NCBI GenBank assembly: GCA_017861215.1
Contig: JAGFXN010000042.1
Span: 1-9,145 of the forward strand
Length of the DNA: 9,145 nt
Direction: 5' to 3'
From: Deltaproteobacteria bacterium
GTDB taxonomy: Bacteria > Desulfobacterota > Desulfuromonadia > Geobacterales > DSM-12255
Part shown: one piece after another, positions 1 to 6,732 of the stretch
Layout of the letters: each line of letters begins with the position of its first letter
How positions within the stretch are numbered: position 1 is the stretch's first letter
The notes under the pieces: generated by a model
What the model was told of the DNA's origin: nothing
Databases searched by the model: none
The model's input: the letters and a program-made list of their open reading frames with translations, nothing else
Translations under genes and position numbers: made by a program

Positions 1-1
1 C

Positions 2-43
2 GCCGCCAAGCTACAGGGGGTTGTCACCAGGGTGGAGATGTAA
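2..43 (+). CDS. 3' end of an unrecognised gene (partial)
   Basis: The frame starting at base 2 reads AAKLQGVVTRVEM and stops at TAA 41-43. Its third codon positions are mostly G or C, as in the clear genes of this window, so it is the more likely coding frame at this edge. A competing frame starting at base 1 stays open to TGA 118-120 and would overlap the gatB start as ATGA. Its codons (GGA, GTA, AAA, CTA, ACA) look much less like the local style. In relatives gatA often precedes gatB, but I do not recognise the usual GatA C-terminus here, so no product is assigned. Bases 44-116 then form the gatB leader. Confidence 0.35.
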   Translation, partial: AAKLQGVVTRVEM

Positions 44-116
44 AACTAGCCAGTTCGCAGCAGGCAGACGCAATTGCTGACGATGTGAATCATGCTGTGG
101 AATCAGGAGAATCAGG

Positions 117-1556
117 ATGAAATACCAACCCGTAATCGGACTGGAAGTCCATGTCCAGCTCAAGACCAATACCAAGATCTTCTGCGGCTGCTCCACGCAG
201 TTCGGGGCAGAGCCCAATTCGCAGACCTGCCCGGTCTGTCTCGGTCTGCCCGGGGCGCTGCCGGTACTGAACCGCAAGGTGGTGGAGTTTGCCATCAAGG
301 GGGGGCTGGCCACCAACTGCCGTATTGCCCCCCGTTCGGTCTTTGCCCGCAAGAACTACTTCTACCCTGATCTGCCGAAGGGGTATCAGATCAGCCAGTA
401 TGAACTGCCGATCTGCGAGCATGGCCATCTGGACATCGAAGTCGATGGCGTGGCCAAGCGGATCGGCATCACCCGGATTCATATGGAAGAGGATGCCGGC
501 AAGCTGGTGCACAGCGATGTCCCCGGCCTGGGGAGCGGCTCCGGCGTCGACCTGAACCGTGCCTGCACGCCGCTGCTGGAGATTGTCTCCGAACCGGATA
601 TCAGAACAGCCGACGAGGCGGTGGCCTATCTCAAGAAGCTGCATCAGATTGTGGTCTATCTCGGCATCTGCGACGGCAATATGGAGGAGGGGAGCTTCCG
701 CTGCGATGCCAACGTTTCGGTCATGCCGGTCGGTGCGGAAAAATTCGGCACCCGTACCGAAACCAAGAATGTCAACTCCTTCCGCTTTGTGAAACAGGCG
801 ATCGAGTACGAAATCGAGCGGCAGATCGAAGTCATTGAGGATGGCGGGAAAATAGTCCAGGAGACCCGCCTGTTCGATCCTGACAGCGGCATGACCCGCT
901 CCATGCGGGGCAAGGAGGATGCCCACGACTACCGCTACTTCCCGGATCCTGATCTGGTGCCGCTGGTGATCAGCGACGAGTGGATCAATGAAGTCAGGCT
1001 GTCGCTGCCGGAACTGCCGGAAGCGAAACTTGCCCGTTATCAGCGCGAACTGGGGCTGTCGCTGTACGATGCCGAGGTCCTTACTGCCAGCAGAACGCTG
1101 GCCGCCTATTATGAAGAGATTCTGGCGGCCGGCGCAGCGGCGAAAGCCGCGGCCAACTGGGTCATGGGAGAGGTTACCCGCGGGCTGAATGACAGCGGGC
1201 TGGAGATTGCCGCCTGCCCGGTGACGCCGCAGCTGCTGGCGGAGCTGCTGACCCTGATCGAGAAGGGCACTATCTCCAACAAGATTGCCAAGACGGTCTT
1301 TGACGAAATGTGGCAGAGCGGCAAGCGCCCGGAGGAGATTGTGGCCGAAAAGGGGCTGATACAGGTTTCCGACAGCGGTGCCATCGAAAAAATCATCGAC
1401 GAGATCATGGCGGCCAACATGGGGCAGGTGGCAGAGTACCGCGGCGGCAAGGAGAAGGTCTTCGGCTTCTTCGTCGGCCAAGTGATGCGCGCCTCCAAAG
1501 GGCAGGCCAATCCGGCGGTGGTAAACGATCTGCTGCTGCAGAAACTCAAGGGGTAG
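117..1556 (+). CDS. gatB: Aspartyl/glutamyl-tRNA(Asn/Gln) amidotransferase subunit B
   Basis: GatB is the tRNA-binding and kinase-like subunit of cytoplasmic GatCAB. It activates misacylated Glu-tRNA(Gln) or Asp-tRNA(Asn) with ATP so that ammonia from GatA can convert it to the amide. The protein is 479 aa, normal for the family. Recognisable blocks are IGLEVHVQL at residues 7-15, ARKNYFYPDLPKGYQISQYE at 77-96, IHMEEDAGKLVH at 121-132, MEEGSFRCDANVSV at 189-202, TRTETKNVNSFRFV at 212-225 and DYRYFPDPDL at 271-280. The C-terminal third is the YqeY-like tRNA-binding region. Cys23, Cys25, Cys38 and Cys41 form a CxC...CxxC set consistent with the N-terminal metal site reported for some GatB proteins. 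The ATG at 117 is preceded by AGGAG at 105-109 with 7 nt spacing. The octamer AATCAGGA occurs twice just before the start (101-108 and 110-117). GatA and GatC are not visible. Identification is secure. Confidence 0.98.
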   Translation: MKYQPVIGLEVHVQLKTNTKIFCGCSTQFGAEPNSQTCPVCLGLPGALPVLNRKVVEFAIKGGLATNCRIAPRSVFARKNYFYPDLPKGYQISQYELPICEHGHLDIEVDGVAKRIGITRIHMEEDAGKLVHSDVPGLGSGSGVDLNRACTPLLEIVSEPDIRTADEAVAYLKKLHQIVVYLGICDGNMEEGSFRCDANVSVMPVGAEKFGTRTETKNVNSFRFVKQAIEYEIERQIEVIEDGGKIVQETRLFDPDSGMTRSMRGKEDAHDYRYFPDPDLVPLVISDEWINEVRLSLPELPEAKLARYQRELGLSLYDAEVLTASRTLAAYYEEILAAGAAAKAAANWVMGEVTRGLNDSGLEIAACPVTPQLLAELLTLIEKGTISNKIAKTVFDEMWQSGKRPEEIVAEKGLIQVSDSGAIEKIIDEIMAANMGQVAEYRGGKEKVFGFFVGQVMRASKGQANPAVVNDLLLQKLKG

Positions 1557-1561
1557 CTATC
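1548..1561 (+). promoter_or_regulatory. Shine-Dalgarno with a possible AUC start codon
   Basis: AAGGGG at 1548-1553 overlaps the end of gatB. It lies 5 nt before ATC 1559-1561, which is in frame with the following methyltransferase gene. No ATG, GTG or TTG in that frame lies between the gatB-internal ATG at 1310 and the ATG at 1628. The conserved-looking N-terminal segment encoded from 1559 on argues that translation starts near here. An AUC start helped by coupling to gatB termination is therefore the simplest reading. A sequencing error or mutation of an original ATG is the main alternative. Confidence 0.45.
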
Positions 1562-2044
1562 CGTTCTCCCTGGTGGAAAAATTCCCGCGGCGAGCTGTAT
1601 GTCATTGCCCAGTCCCTGCTCTTTACCATGATTGTCCTGGCGCCGCGCACGCTCCCCTCGCTGCCTGCCTGGAACCGGCACTGGCAGCTGACCGGCTGCA
1701 TCGGCGGCGGCCTGCTGATGGTCTGCGGCACCCTGCTGGCAGTGGCGGGCGTTGTGCACCTGGGTCGCAATCTGACGCCGTTCATCTGCCCGAAAGGTGC
1801 GGCTGTCCTGCTGGAACAAGGCGCCTACCGTTTTGTCCGCCATCCGATCTACAGCGGCATCCTGCAGCTGGCATTCGGCTGGGCACTCTTTGTGAACGGC
1901 TGGCTGACTCTGCTGTATGCGGCCATCCTTTTTTTGGTCTTTGACCGCAAGCTGCGCCGTGAGGAGGAGATGCTGCGCCGCACTTTTCCCGGTTATGCTG
2001 CCTACGCCGCCAAGGTCAGCCGGCTGATTCCGTTTCTTTATTGA
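1559..2044 (+). CDS. Isoprenylcysteine carboxyl methyltransferase / phospholipid methyltransferase family membrane protein
   Basis: This is a small integral membrane protein of the ICMT/PEMT-like superfamily, which methylates lipid-linked or small hydrophobic substrates with S-adenosylmethionine. Its bacterial substrate is unknown. Counting from the proposed ATC start it has 161 aa. Hydrophobic segments lie near residues 12-28 and 43-66, and a hairpin-like stretch spans about 98-128. The signature is the GAYRFVRHPIYSGI block (88-101), preceded by HLGRNLTPF (67-75). The tail EEEMLRRTFPGYAAY (135-149) is the usual cytosolic E-E...F-GY-Y motif. Starting at ATG 1628 instead would remove the first hydrophobic segment and the SPWWKNSRGELYV stretch, so that start is less attractive. 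The gene begins 2 nt after the gatB stop and ends 6 nt before the radical SAM gene, suggesting one transcript. Family is confident; start codon and substrate are not. Confidence 0.85.
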   Translation: MRSPWWKNSRGELYVIAQSLLFTMIVLAPRTLPSLPAWNRHWQLTGCIGGGLLMVCGTLLAVAGVVHLGRNLTPFICPKGAAVLLEQGAYRFVRHPIYSGILQLAFGWALFVNGWLTLLYAAILFLVFDRKLRREEEMLRRTFPGYAAYAAKVSRLIPFLY

Positions 2045-2050
2045 CCCGCT

Positions 2051-3400
2051 ATGAAAAAGACAAACCCGAAAAAAACAAAAAAACTGCCGAAGCTGCTCTA
2101 TGCCGACGCTGCCGGCAATATCTTTGACCATCCCTTCCTGACCATGGCCGGGATGAGCGGCACAGAAGCCGTGCTGCCGGAAGAGATCGAACTGATTCCG
2201 TTGCCCGAGGACAGCCGCCTCTTTACCATACCGGACACGCCGCCGCTTGCCTGGGACGGAAAGCAGCAGAAGTTCATCACGGTCAGCACTGTCCGTGAGG
2301 GCCGCCGGGAAATGCCGGTGCAGGCGGTCTCCGCTTTCATGGCGCCCGGCTGGCTGCGGACCCTGCTGCCGGCCTGCGACTACAGCAGAAAACGGGTGCA
2401 GCTGCCGCTCTGGGCCTACACTGCGGTCGGCTGGGATGAAGAGAGTGAGCAGTTCGTCGTGGCCGCAACCAGAGTGGATGCCAATGAAAACTGGCAGCCG
2501 CGCAACTATGATGACCGGCAGCTCGACCCGCTGGTCAGGAAAATGCTCGGCCAGTTTCCGAAAAACCGGCTGCTGGAGCAGCTCTCCCGCTGTGCCATCG
2601 ACTATCACTGCTTTGCCGCCAAGAATCTTTTCTATCGCCGCTGGGAAGCGCCGATACCGACCTCTCCGGTCTGCAACTCCCGCTGTCTCGGCTGCATCAG
2701 TCTCCAGCCCTCCGACTGCTGTCCGTCCAACCATGAGCGGATCAATTTCGTGCCGACTCCGGAGGAGATCGTCGAGCTGATGCTGCCGCACCTGCTGGAG
2801 GCGCCCGAGCCGATTGTCTCCTACGGCCAGGGGTGCGAGGGGGATCCGATCATGCAGGCGGACACCGTCGCCGAGGCGACCCGCCGGCTCAAGAGTGCCG
2901 CCGGTGGGCGCGGCACCGTCAACTTCAACTCGAACGGCTCTTTTCCCGACCGGATCCGTCTCCTCTGCGACGCCGGCATGGACTCGATGCGCTTCTCCAT
3001 GAATTCGGTGCAGGAGGAGCTCTATAACCGCTACTACCGTCCGGTGAACTATTGTTTTGCCGATGTGGTCCAGTCGGTAAAGATTGCCAAGGAGCGCGGC
3101 CTGTTCACCATGATCAACTATCTGGTGTCGCCGGGGGTGACTGACTCGCCTGCCGAAACAGAGGCGCTGTTGCGCTTCCTGGCCGAGACCGGCGTTGACA
3201 TGCTGCAGCTGCGCAATCTGTCCATCGATCCTGACTACTATAACCGGGAAATGGGGGCAAAGGGGGGCGGGATCGGCATGTACCGGCTGCTGCAGAGGAT
3301 AAAAAAGGAATTTCCGCGGGTGCAGTTCGGCTATTTCAATCGCACCCGGGAGAACTTTTTTCCGGCAGGGTATGAGCAGGGGTGGCCCATAACAAGATGA
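2051..3400 (+). CDS. Radical SAM protein of unknown function
   Basis: The 449-aa product has the radical SAM cluster motif CNSRCLGC (Cys208, Cys212, Cys215; CX3CX2C), which binds a [4Fe-4S] cluster that cleaves S-adenosylmethionine. Downstream, SYGQGCEGDPI (257-267) fits the SAM-contacting GGE-like strand. VNFNSNGSFPD (290-300) and MRFSMNSVQEELYNRYYRP (313-331) fit later barrel strands. A further Cys pair, Cys223-Cys224, sits in SDCCPSNHERINF. About 200 residues precede the cluster motif. They resemble no domain I can name and are not a B12-binding fold that I can recognise. There is no clear Shine-Dalgarno before ATG 2051, so translation is probably coupled to the upstream stop at 2044. The first 12 codons are Lys/Asn-rich and contain two A7 runs. 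The C-terminus (GWPITR) ends in a heptad repeat. It might modify a peptide, cofactor or lipid, but nothing here fixes the reaction. Confidence 0.88.
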   Translation: MKKTNPKKTKKLPKLLYADAAGNIFDHPFLTMAGMSGTEAVLPEEIELIPLPEDSRLFTIPDTPPLAWDGKQQKFITVSTVREGRREMPVQAVSAFMAPGWLRTLLPACDYSRKRVQLPLWAYTAVGWDEESEQFVVAATRVDANENWQPRNYDDRQLDPLVRKMLGQFPKNRLLEQLSRCAIDYHCFAAKNLFYRRWEAPIPTSPVCNSRCLGCISLQPSDCCPSNHERINFVPTPEEIVELMLPHLLEAPEPIVSYGQGCEGDPIMQADTVAEATRRLKSAAGGRGTVNFNSNGSFPDRIRLLCDAGMDSMRFSMNSVQEELYNRYYRPVNYCFADVVQSVKIAKERGLFTMINYLVSPGVTDSPAETEALLRFLAETGVDMLQLRNLSIDPDYYNREMGAKGGGIGMYRLLQRIKKEFPRVQFGYFNRTRENFFPAGYEQGWPITR

Positions 3401-3422
3401 GAGATGAGAGATTAGAGATGAG
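3395..3422 (+). repeat. Four tandem copies of a 7-bp repeat
   Basis: Four consecutive heptamers read AGATGAG, AGATGAG, AGATTAG and AGATGAG, with one mismatch in copy three. The first copy contains the TGA stop (3398-3400) of the radical SAM gene. The sequence is purine-rich on the + strand, unlike the surrounding GC-rich DNA. It could be a small intergenic repeat of the kind that expands by slippage. Confidence 0.8.
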
Positions 3423-3424
3423 TT

Positions 3425-3450
3425 GCCTGGGGCAGGTTCCGCAGGCCTTT
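3425..3450 (+). terminator. Weak hairpin, possible terminator of the gatB run
   Basis: GCCTGGG (3425-3431) can pair with CC-G-CAGGC (3439-3446, one bulged G), followed by only CTTT. The stem is short and the T-tract poor, so this may not terminate transcription. The rest of the 3401-3560 gap holds no gene I can support; its main feature is a 10-bp GC palindrome at 3493-3502. Confidence 0.2.
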
Positions 3451-3560
3451 GCTGTTGCTGGAATGGAAGTATCCTGCCCGCTGGCAAGCCCGGCGGCGCC
3501 GCTTATCGCCTCATACCTGCAGCCGCCGCCGCAATCTGAACGGTGCCACAAGGAGCGAAC

Positions 3561-5348
3561 GTGAGTCGCGAGCGCAAGGTCTCGGTAACGAATGTCTGCA
3601 AGATCCTGTTGCGCACCGGGCTGATCAGCGAAGAGCAGAACAGGATGGTGCTTTCCCGTGCGGAAGCGCAGATGGCAAGACTCCACAGCCACCAGCAGTC
3701 CGGTTATACAAGACGTTTTTCCCAGGGTGTCGAGCAGATTTCGCCGGCGGAGATCATCTCGTCGTTTAATCTGGAAATACCGGGGACCGGCAGGATTCTG
3801 ACTGAAGATGCCATTACCGAAACCATTGCCAAGGCAGTCGGCATGGAATATGTCAAGATCGATCCGTTGAAGATGGCCCTGGAGCTGATTACCGACCATG
3901 TAACCCGTGCGTTTGCCCTGAAAAACCTGATCGTGCCGATCGGGGAGAAAGACGGCGCGGTTATCTTTGCCCAGGCCGATCCCTTTAACAGCCGGGCCAT
4001 AGAGGATATCAAGCAGGCCCGGAACATACAGATTCGCCAGGTGCTGGCGTCCCGCAGTGATATCCTCAAGATTCTGCGCGAATTTTTCGGCTTCCGGGCG
4101 TCGGTGCTGGCTGCACAAAGTGAAGTGCCCAGCGGCGTAGACCTGTCCAATCTTGAGCAGTTTGTCCAGATGCGCGCCCATGGCGAAATTGAGGGGAGCG
4201 ACAAGCACATTATTGCTGCGGTCGAATTTCTCCTCCAGTACGCCTTTGACCAGCGGGCAAGTGATATTCATATCGAGCCCAAGAGGGATATGTCACTGAT
4301 CCGCCTCAGGGTGGACGGCGTGCTGCATAATATCCATACCGTCCCGAAAAAGCTCCATCCGCCGATGATTTCACGGATAAAGCTCCTGGCACGCCTGGAC
4401 CTTGCCGAAAAGAGGCGTCCACAGGACGGCAGGATCAAGACCAGCCACAAGGGGAAGGAGGTAGAGCTGCGTGTTGCAACGCTGCCGGTCGCTTTCGGCG
4501 AAAAAGTTGTTATCAGGATCTTCGACCCCGAAATACTGCTGCAGGATCTTGACAGGATCGGCTTCTACCCGCGCGAATACCAGCTCTACAGCGCGTTCAT
4601 CTCCAAACCGAACGGCATCATCCTTGTTACCGGGCCCACCGGCAGCGGCAAGACAACCACGCTGTACTCATCCCTGCGGGCACTGTCATCCCCGGAAGTA
4701 AATATTGTCACGGTTGAAGATCCGATCGAGATGGTGATGGAGGAGTTCAACCAGGTCGGGGTGCAGGGCGCTATCGGGGTAAACTTCGCCACAGTGTTGC
4801 GCAATATTCTCCGCCAGGATCCGGACATTATCATGATCGGCGAGATCCGTGACCGGGAGACAGCTGAAAATGCCGTCCAGGCGGCCCTTACCGGGCATCT
4901 GGTGCTTTCCACGCTGCATACCAATGATGCACCGGCAGCCGTTACCCGCCTGCTTGATCTCGGCGTGCCGTCATTTCTCATTACGTCAACAGTGGTCGGC
5001 ATTATTGCCCAGAGACTGCTGCGCTCCATCTGTACGGAGTGCAAGCGGGAGCGCCGGCTGACCCCGGAAGAGGCTGCCTATCTGCAGCTTGAAAAGCAGG
5101 AGGTGACGGTCTGGGAGGGCGCCGGCTGCGGCGAATGTCGCGGCACAGGGTATCGTGGGCGGAGCGGCATCTTCGAAGTGCTCGATTTCACTGATAACAT
5201 CAAAGCTGTCATCTCCGACAGGATGGATCTGGCGGAACTGTATGCTGCCGCGAAGCGCGACGGCATGATCAGCCTGCGGCAGGTGGCCATCAGAAAGATG
5301 CTGGAAGGAATAACGACCTATGAAGAGGTGCTGGCCATAACCGGGTAA
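3561..5348 (+). CDS. GspE/PilB/MshE-family type II secretion or type IV pilus assembly ATPase
   Basis: This is a cytoplasmic hexameric ATPase of the family that powers type IV pilus extension or type II secretion. The GTG start at 3561 has AAGGAG at 3550-3555 with a 5-nt spacer and gives 595 aa. An in-frame GTG at 3543 lies upstream of that ribosome site and is unlikely. Residues about 1-180 form the N-terminal MshEN/GspE-N-like region, including ILLRTGLISEEQ and a second lobe at about 62-175. The ATPase core then shows Walker A GPTGSGKTT (358-366), Asp box VEDPIE (385-390), Walker B DIIMIGEIRD (422-431) and His box HLVLSTLHTNDA (446-457). A four-cysteine metal-binding module is present (Cys491, Cys494, Cys523, Cys526), typical of GspE and many PilB. 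All catalytic motifs look intact. No pilin, GspF/PilC, PilT or secretin gene is nearby, so the machine it serves is unknown. Confidence 0.95.
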   Translation: MSRERKVSVTNVCKILLRTGLISEEQNRMVLSRAEAQMARLHSHQQSGYTRRFSQGVEQISPAEIISSFNLEIPGTGRILTEDAITETIAKAVGMEYVKIDPLKMALELITDHVTRAFALKNLIVPIGEKDGAVIFAQADPFNSRAIEDIKQARNIQIRQVLASRSDILKILREFFGFRASVLAAQSEVPSGVDLSNLEQFVQMRAHGEIEGSDKHIIAAVEFLLQYAFDQRASDIHIEPKRDMSLIRLRVDGVLHNIHTVPKKLHPPMISRIKLLARLDLAEKRRPQDGRIKTSHKGKEVELRVATLPVAFGEKVVIRIFDPEILLQDLDRIGFYPREYQLYSAFISKPNGIILVTGPTGSGKTTTLYSSLRALSSPEVNIVTVEDPIEMVMEEFNQVGVQGAIGVNFATVLRNILRQDPDIIMIGEIRDRETAENAVQAALTGHLVLSTLHTNDAPAAVTRLLDLGVPSFLITSTVVGIIAQRLLRSICTECKRERRLTPEEAAYLQLEKQEVTVWEGAGCGECRGTGYRGRSGIFEVLDFTDNIKAVISDRMDLAELYAAAKRDGMISLRQVAIRKMLEGITTYEEVLAITG

Positions 5349-5409
5349 CAGCGGGACCAGGCAGAGCTTTCTCCTTGCATCACGGCTCTTCATCAGGCAG
5401 GATATCCGC

Positions 5410-6534
5410 ATGGCTATGAAATTTTTTGTCACCTGTGCAAAAGGACTCGAGGAACTGATTGGCGGAGAGCTTGCCTCTCTGGGGATCGCCGCCGCCAAAA
5501 TCGAGCGGGGCGGGGTCTCTTTTGCCGGCAGCCTGGCCGACGGCTGTAAAGCCTGTCTCTGGCTGCGGACGGCAAGCCGCGTGCTGCTCATCCTTGCCGA
5601 GTTTCCCGCCGCTTCCCCCCAGGAACTGTACGATGGCGTCAGGACTGTTGATTGGCCGCACTATCTGCGACCCGAGATGACGATGGCCGTCGATGCGGTC
5701 CTCCGGGACTCGGCCATGACGCATTCAGGGTTTATCGCCCTCAAAACCAAGGATGCCGTGGTCGATACCGTCCGCGACCGCTATGGCCGCCGTCCCGACG
5801 TTGATACCAGTTCGCCTGACCTCAGGGTCAATGTCCATCTGGTGAAAAACCACTGTACCCTGAGTCTTGACCTTGCGGGTGAACCGCTCGACCGGCGCGG
5901 CTATCGACTGGACCGTAACAAGGCGCCGCTGCGGGAGAATCTTGCTGCCGCGCTGGTCGCTTTCAGTGGCTGGCAGGGCGAGGTCCCGTTCTATGACCCC
6001 ATGTGCGGCTCCGGTACTATTGCCATTGAAGCGGCGCTGCTCGCTTCCCGGACAGCTCCCGGGCTGCTGCGGGAGAAGTTTTCCTTCCAGTGCTGGCCGC
6101 AGCATGACCCTGCAGCCTGGCAGGCGCTTCTTGCCGAAGCGGAGGCGCTCCGCTTGCGGCAAATCAAGGGAAAGGTGTGCGGTTCCGACCGCTCGCCCGG
6201 GTCGATTGATATGGCACGGCAGAACGCCCGGCGTGCCGGCGTGGCAGGCATGGTAACGTTTACTGCGGCGGAATTCAGCACTTTTACCCCGTCATCACCG
6301 GCAGTCATTATCTTCAATCCGCCCTACGGAGAAAGGATGGGCGAATCCGGGGAGCTCGCCGGACTCTACCGCCTGCTGGGAGATGTCCTGAAACAGCGCT
6401 GTGCCGGAACAAGCGCCTTCATCCTCTGCGGCAACAGCGAACTGGCAAAGCATATCGGCCTGAAAGCGACCCGCCGGATTCCTCTCTGGAACGGCCCGAT
6501 TGAATGCCGTCTGCTGAAGTATGATCTTTATTAG
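5410..6534 (+). CDS. rlmL: THUMP-domain class I SAM-dependent RNA methyltransferase (RlmL-like)
   Basis: This protein probably makes N2-methylguanosine in 23S rRNA, as the RlmL half of E. coli RlmKL does at G2445. It has 374 aa and corresponds only to the N-terminal RlmL part; the RlmK half that is fused in E. coli is absent. Residues 1 to about 160 match the THUMP-containing RNA-binding region (FFVTCAKGLEELIGGEL at the start). GYRLDRNKAPLRENLAAAL (164-182) leads into the methyltransferase core. Motif I is DPMCGSGT (196-203), which binds SAM. Motif IV is NPPYGERM (303-310), the N-P-P-Y tetrad that holds the target exocyclic amine. The ATG at 5410 has GCAGGA upstream; a second ATG at 5416 is an alternative. 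The gene follows the ATPase after 61 nt without an obvious terminator, so the two may share a transcript. The exact rRNA position is inferred. Confidence 0.92.
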   Translation: MAMKFFVTCAKGLEELIGGELASLGIAAAKIERGGVSFAGSLADGCKACLWLRTASRVLLILAEFPAASPQELYDGVRTVDWPHYLRPEMTMAVDAVLRDSAMTHSGFIALKTKDAVVDTVRDRYGRRPDVDTSSPDLRVNVHLVKNHCTLSLDLAGEPLDRRGYRLDRNKAPLRENLAAALVAFSGWQGEVPFYDPMCGSGTIAIEAALLASRTAPGLLREKFSFQCWPQHDPAAWQALLAEAEALRLRQIKGKVCGSDRSPGSIDMARQNARRAGVAGMVTFTAAEFSTFTPSSPAVIIFNPPYGERMGESGELAGLYRLLGDVLKQRCAGTSAFILCGNSELAKHIGLKATRRIPLWNGPIECRLLKYDLY

Positions 6535-6544
6535 CCGGAAATGC

Positions 6545-6572
6545 TTGACATCTGCTCGATGCAGGATTTAAT
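6545..6572 (+). promoter_or_regulatory. Sigma70-type promoter for the tRNA
   Basis: A perfect -35 hexamer, TTGACA, lies at 6545-6550. A -10 candidate TTTAAT at 6567-6572 (5 of 6 matches) is 16 nt downstream; TAATAT at 6569-6574 with an 18-nt spacer is an alternative. The predicted start lies about 10 nt before the mature tRNA 5' end. It begins 11 nt after the methyltransferase stop codon, in a locally AT-rich stretch. Confidence 0.75.
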
Positions 6573-6589
6573 ATAAAAGTTCGCTTTAC

Positions 6590-6666
6590 GGGCCTATAGC
6601 TCAGTTGGCTAGAGCTACCGGCTCATAACCGGTCGGTCCCAGGTTCGAGTCCTGGTGGGCCCACCA
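6590..6666 (+). tRNA. tRNA with CAU anticodon, probably tRNA-Ile2 (lysidine type)
   Basis: The sequence folds as a full 77-nt cloverleaf with encoded CCA. The acceptor stem pairs GGGCCTA with TGGGCCC (one U-G pair). The D stem is GCTC/GAGC, the anticodon stem ACCGG/CCGGT with loop CTCATAA, and the T arm CCAGG-TTCGAGT-CCTGG. The CAU anticodon could mean elongator Met, initiator Met or Ile2. The first acceptor pair is a normal G-C, which argues against initiator. C4-G69 and C5-G68 are the acceptor pairs recognised by the lysidine synthetase TilS in E. coli tRNA-Ile2, and the GGGCCTA stem resembles isoleucine tRNAs. I therefore favour tRNA-Ile2, which reads AUA after C34 becomes lysidine. Automated pipelines might label it tRNA-Met. 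Confidence 0.93.
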
Positions 6667-6732
6667 TTTTTCCAGTTCTACTTGGAGATGTCCATAAAGC
6701 GCTTAAAGTCAGAAAAATCCCATAATAGGGGG

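Noticed and set aside
1310..2044. A 244-aa version of the membrane methyltransferase starting at ATG 1310 inside gatB
   Set aside because: The added 83 residues are an out-of-frame translation of gatB, rich in R, G and Q, and do not resemble the family.
90..3487. Long minus-strand open frames (about 463 and 792 codons) opposite gatB and the radical SAM gene
   Set aside because: They mirror strong + strand genes in a GC-rich sequence with few stops, and their translations resemble no protein family.
3493..3502. GCGGCGCCGC palindrome in the gap before the ATPase gene
   Set aside because: A 10-bp GC palindrome is expected by chance in such sequence, and there is no T-tract or paired operator copy.
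3423..3560. Possible cyclic-dinucleotide (GEMM) riboswitch before the ATPase gene
   Set aside because: I looked for the conserved GEMM core segments because such switches are common in Geobacter-type genomes, and did not find them.
3382..3564. A 60-codon open frame between the radical SAM and ATPase genes
   Set aside because: It runs through the heptad repeat and low-complexity GC sequence, lacks a ribosome site, and overlaps both neighbours.
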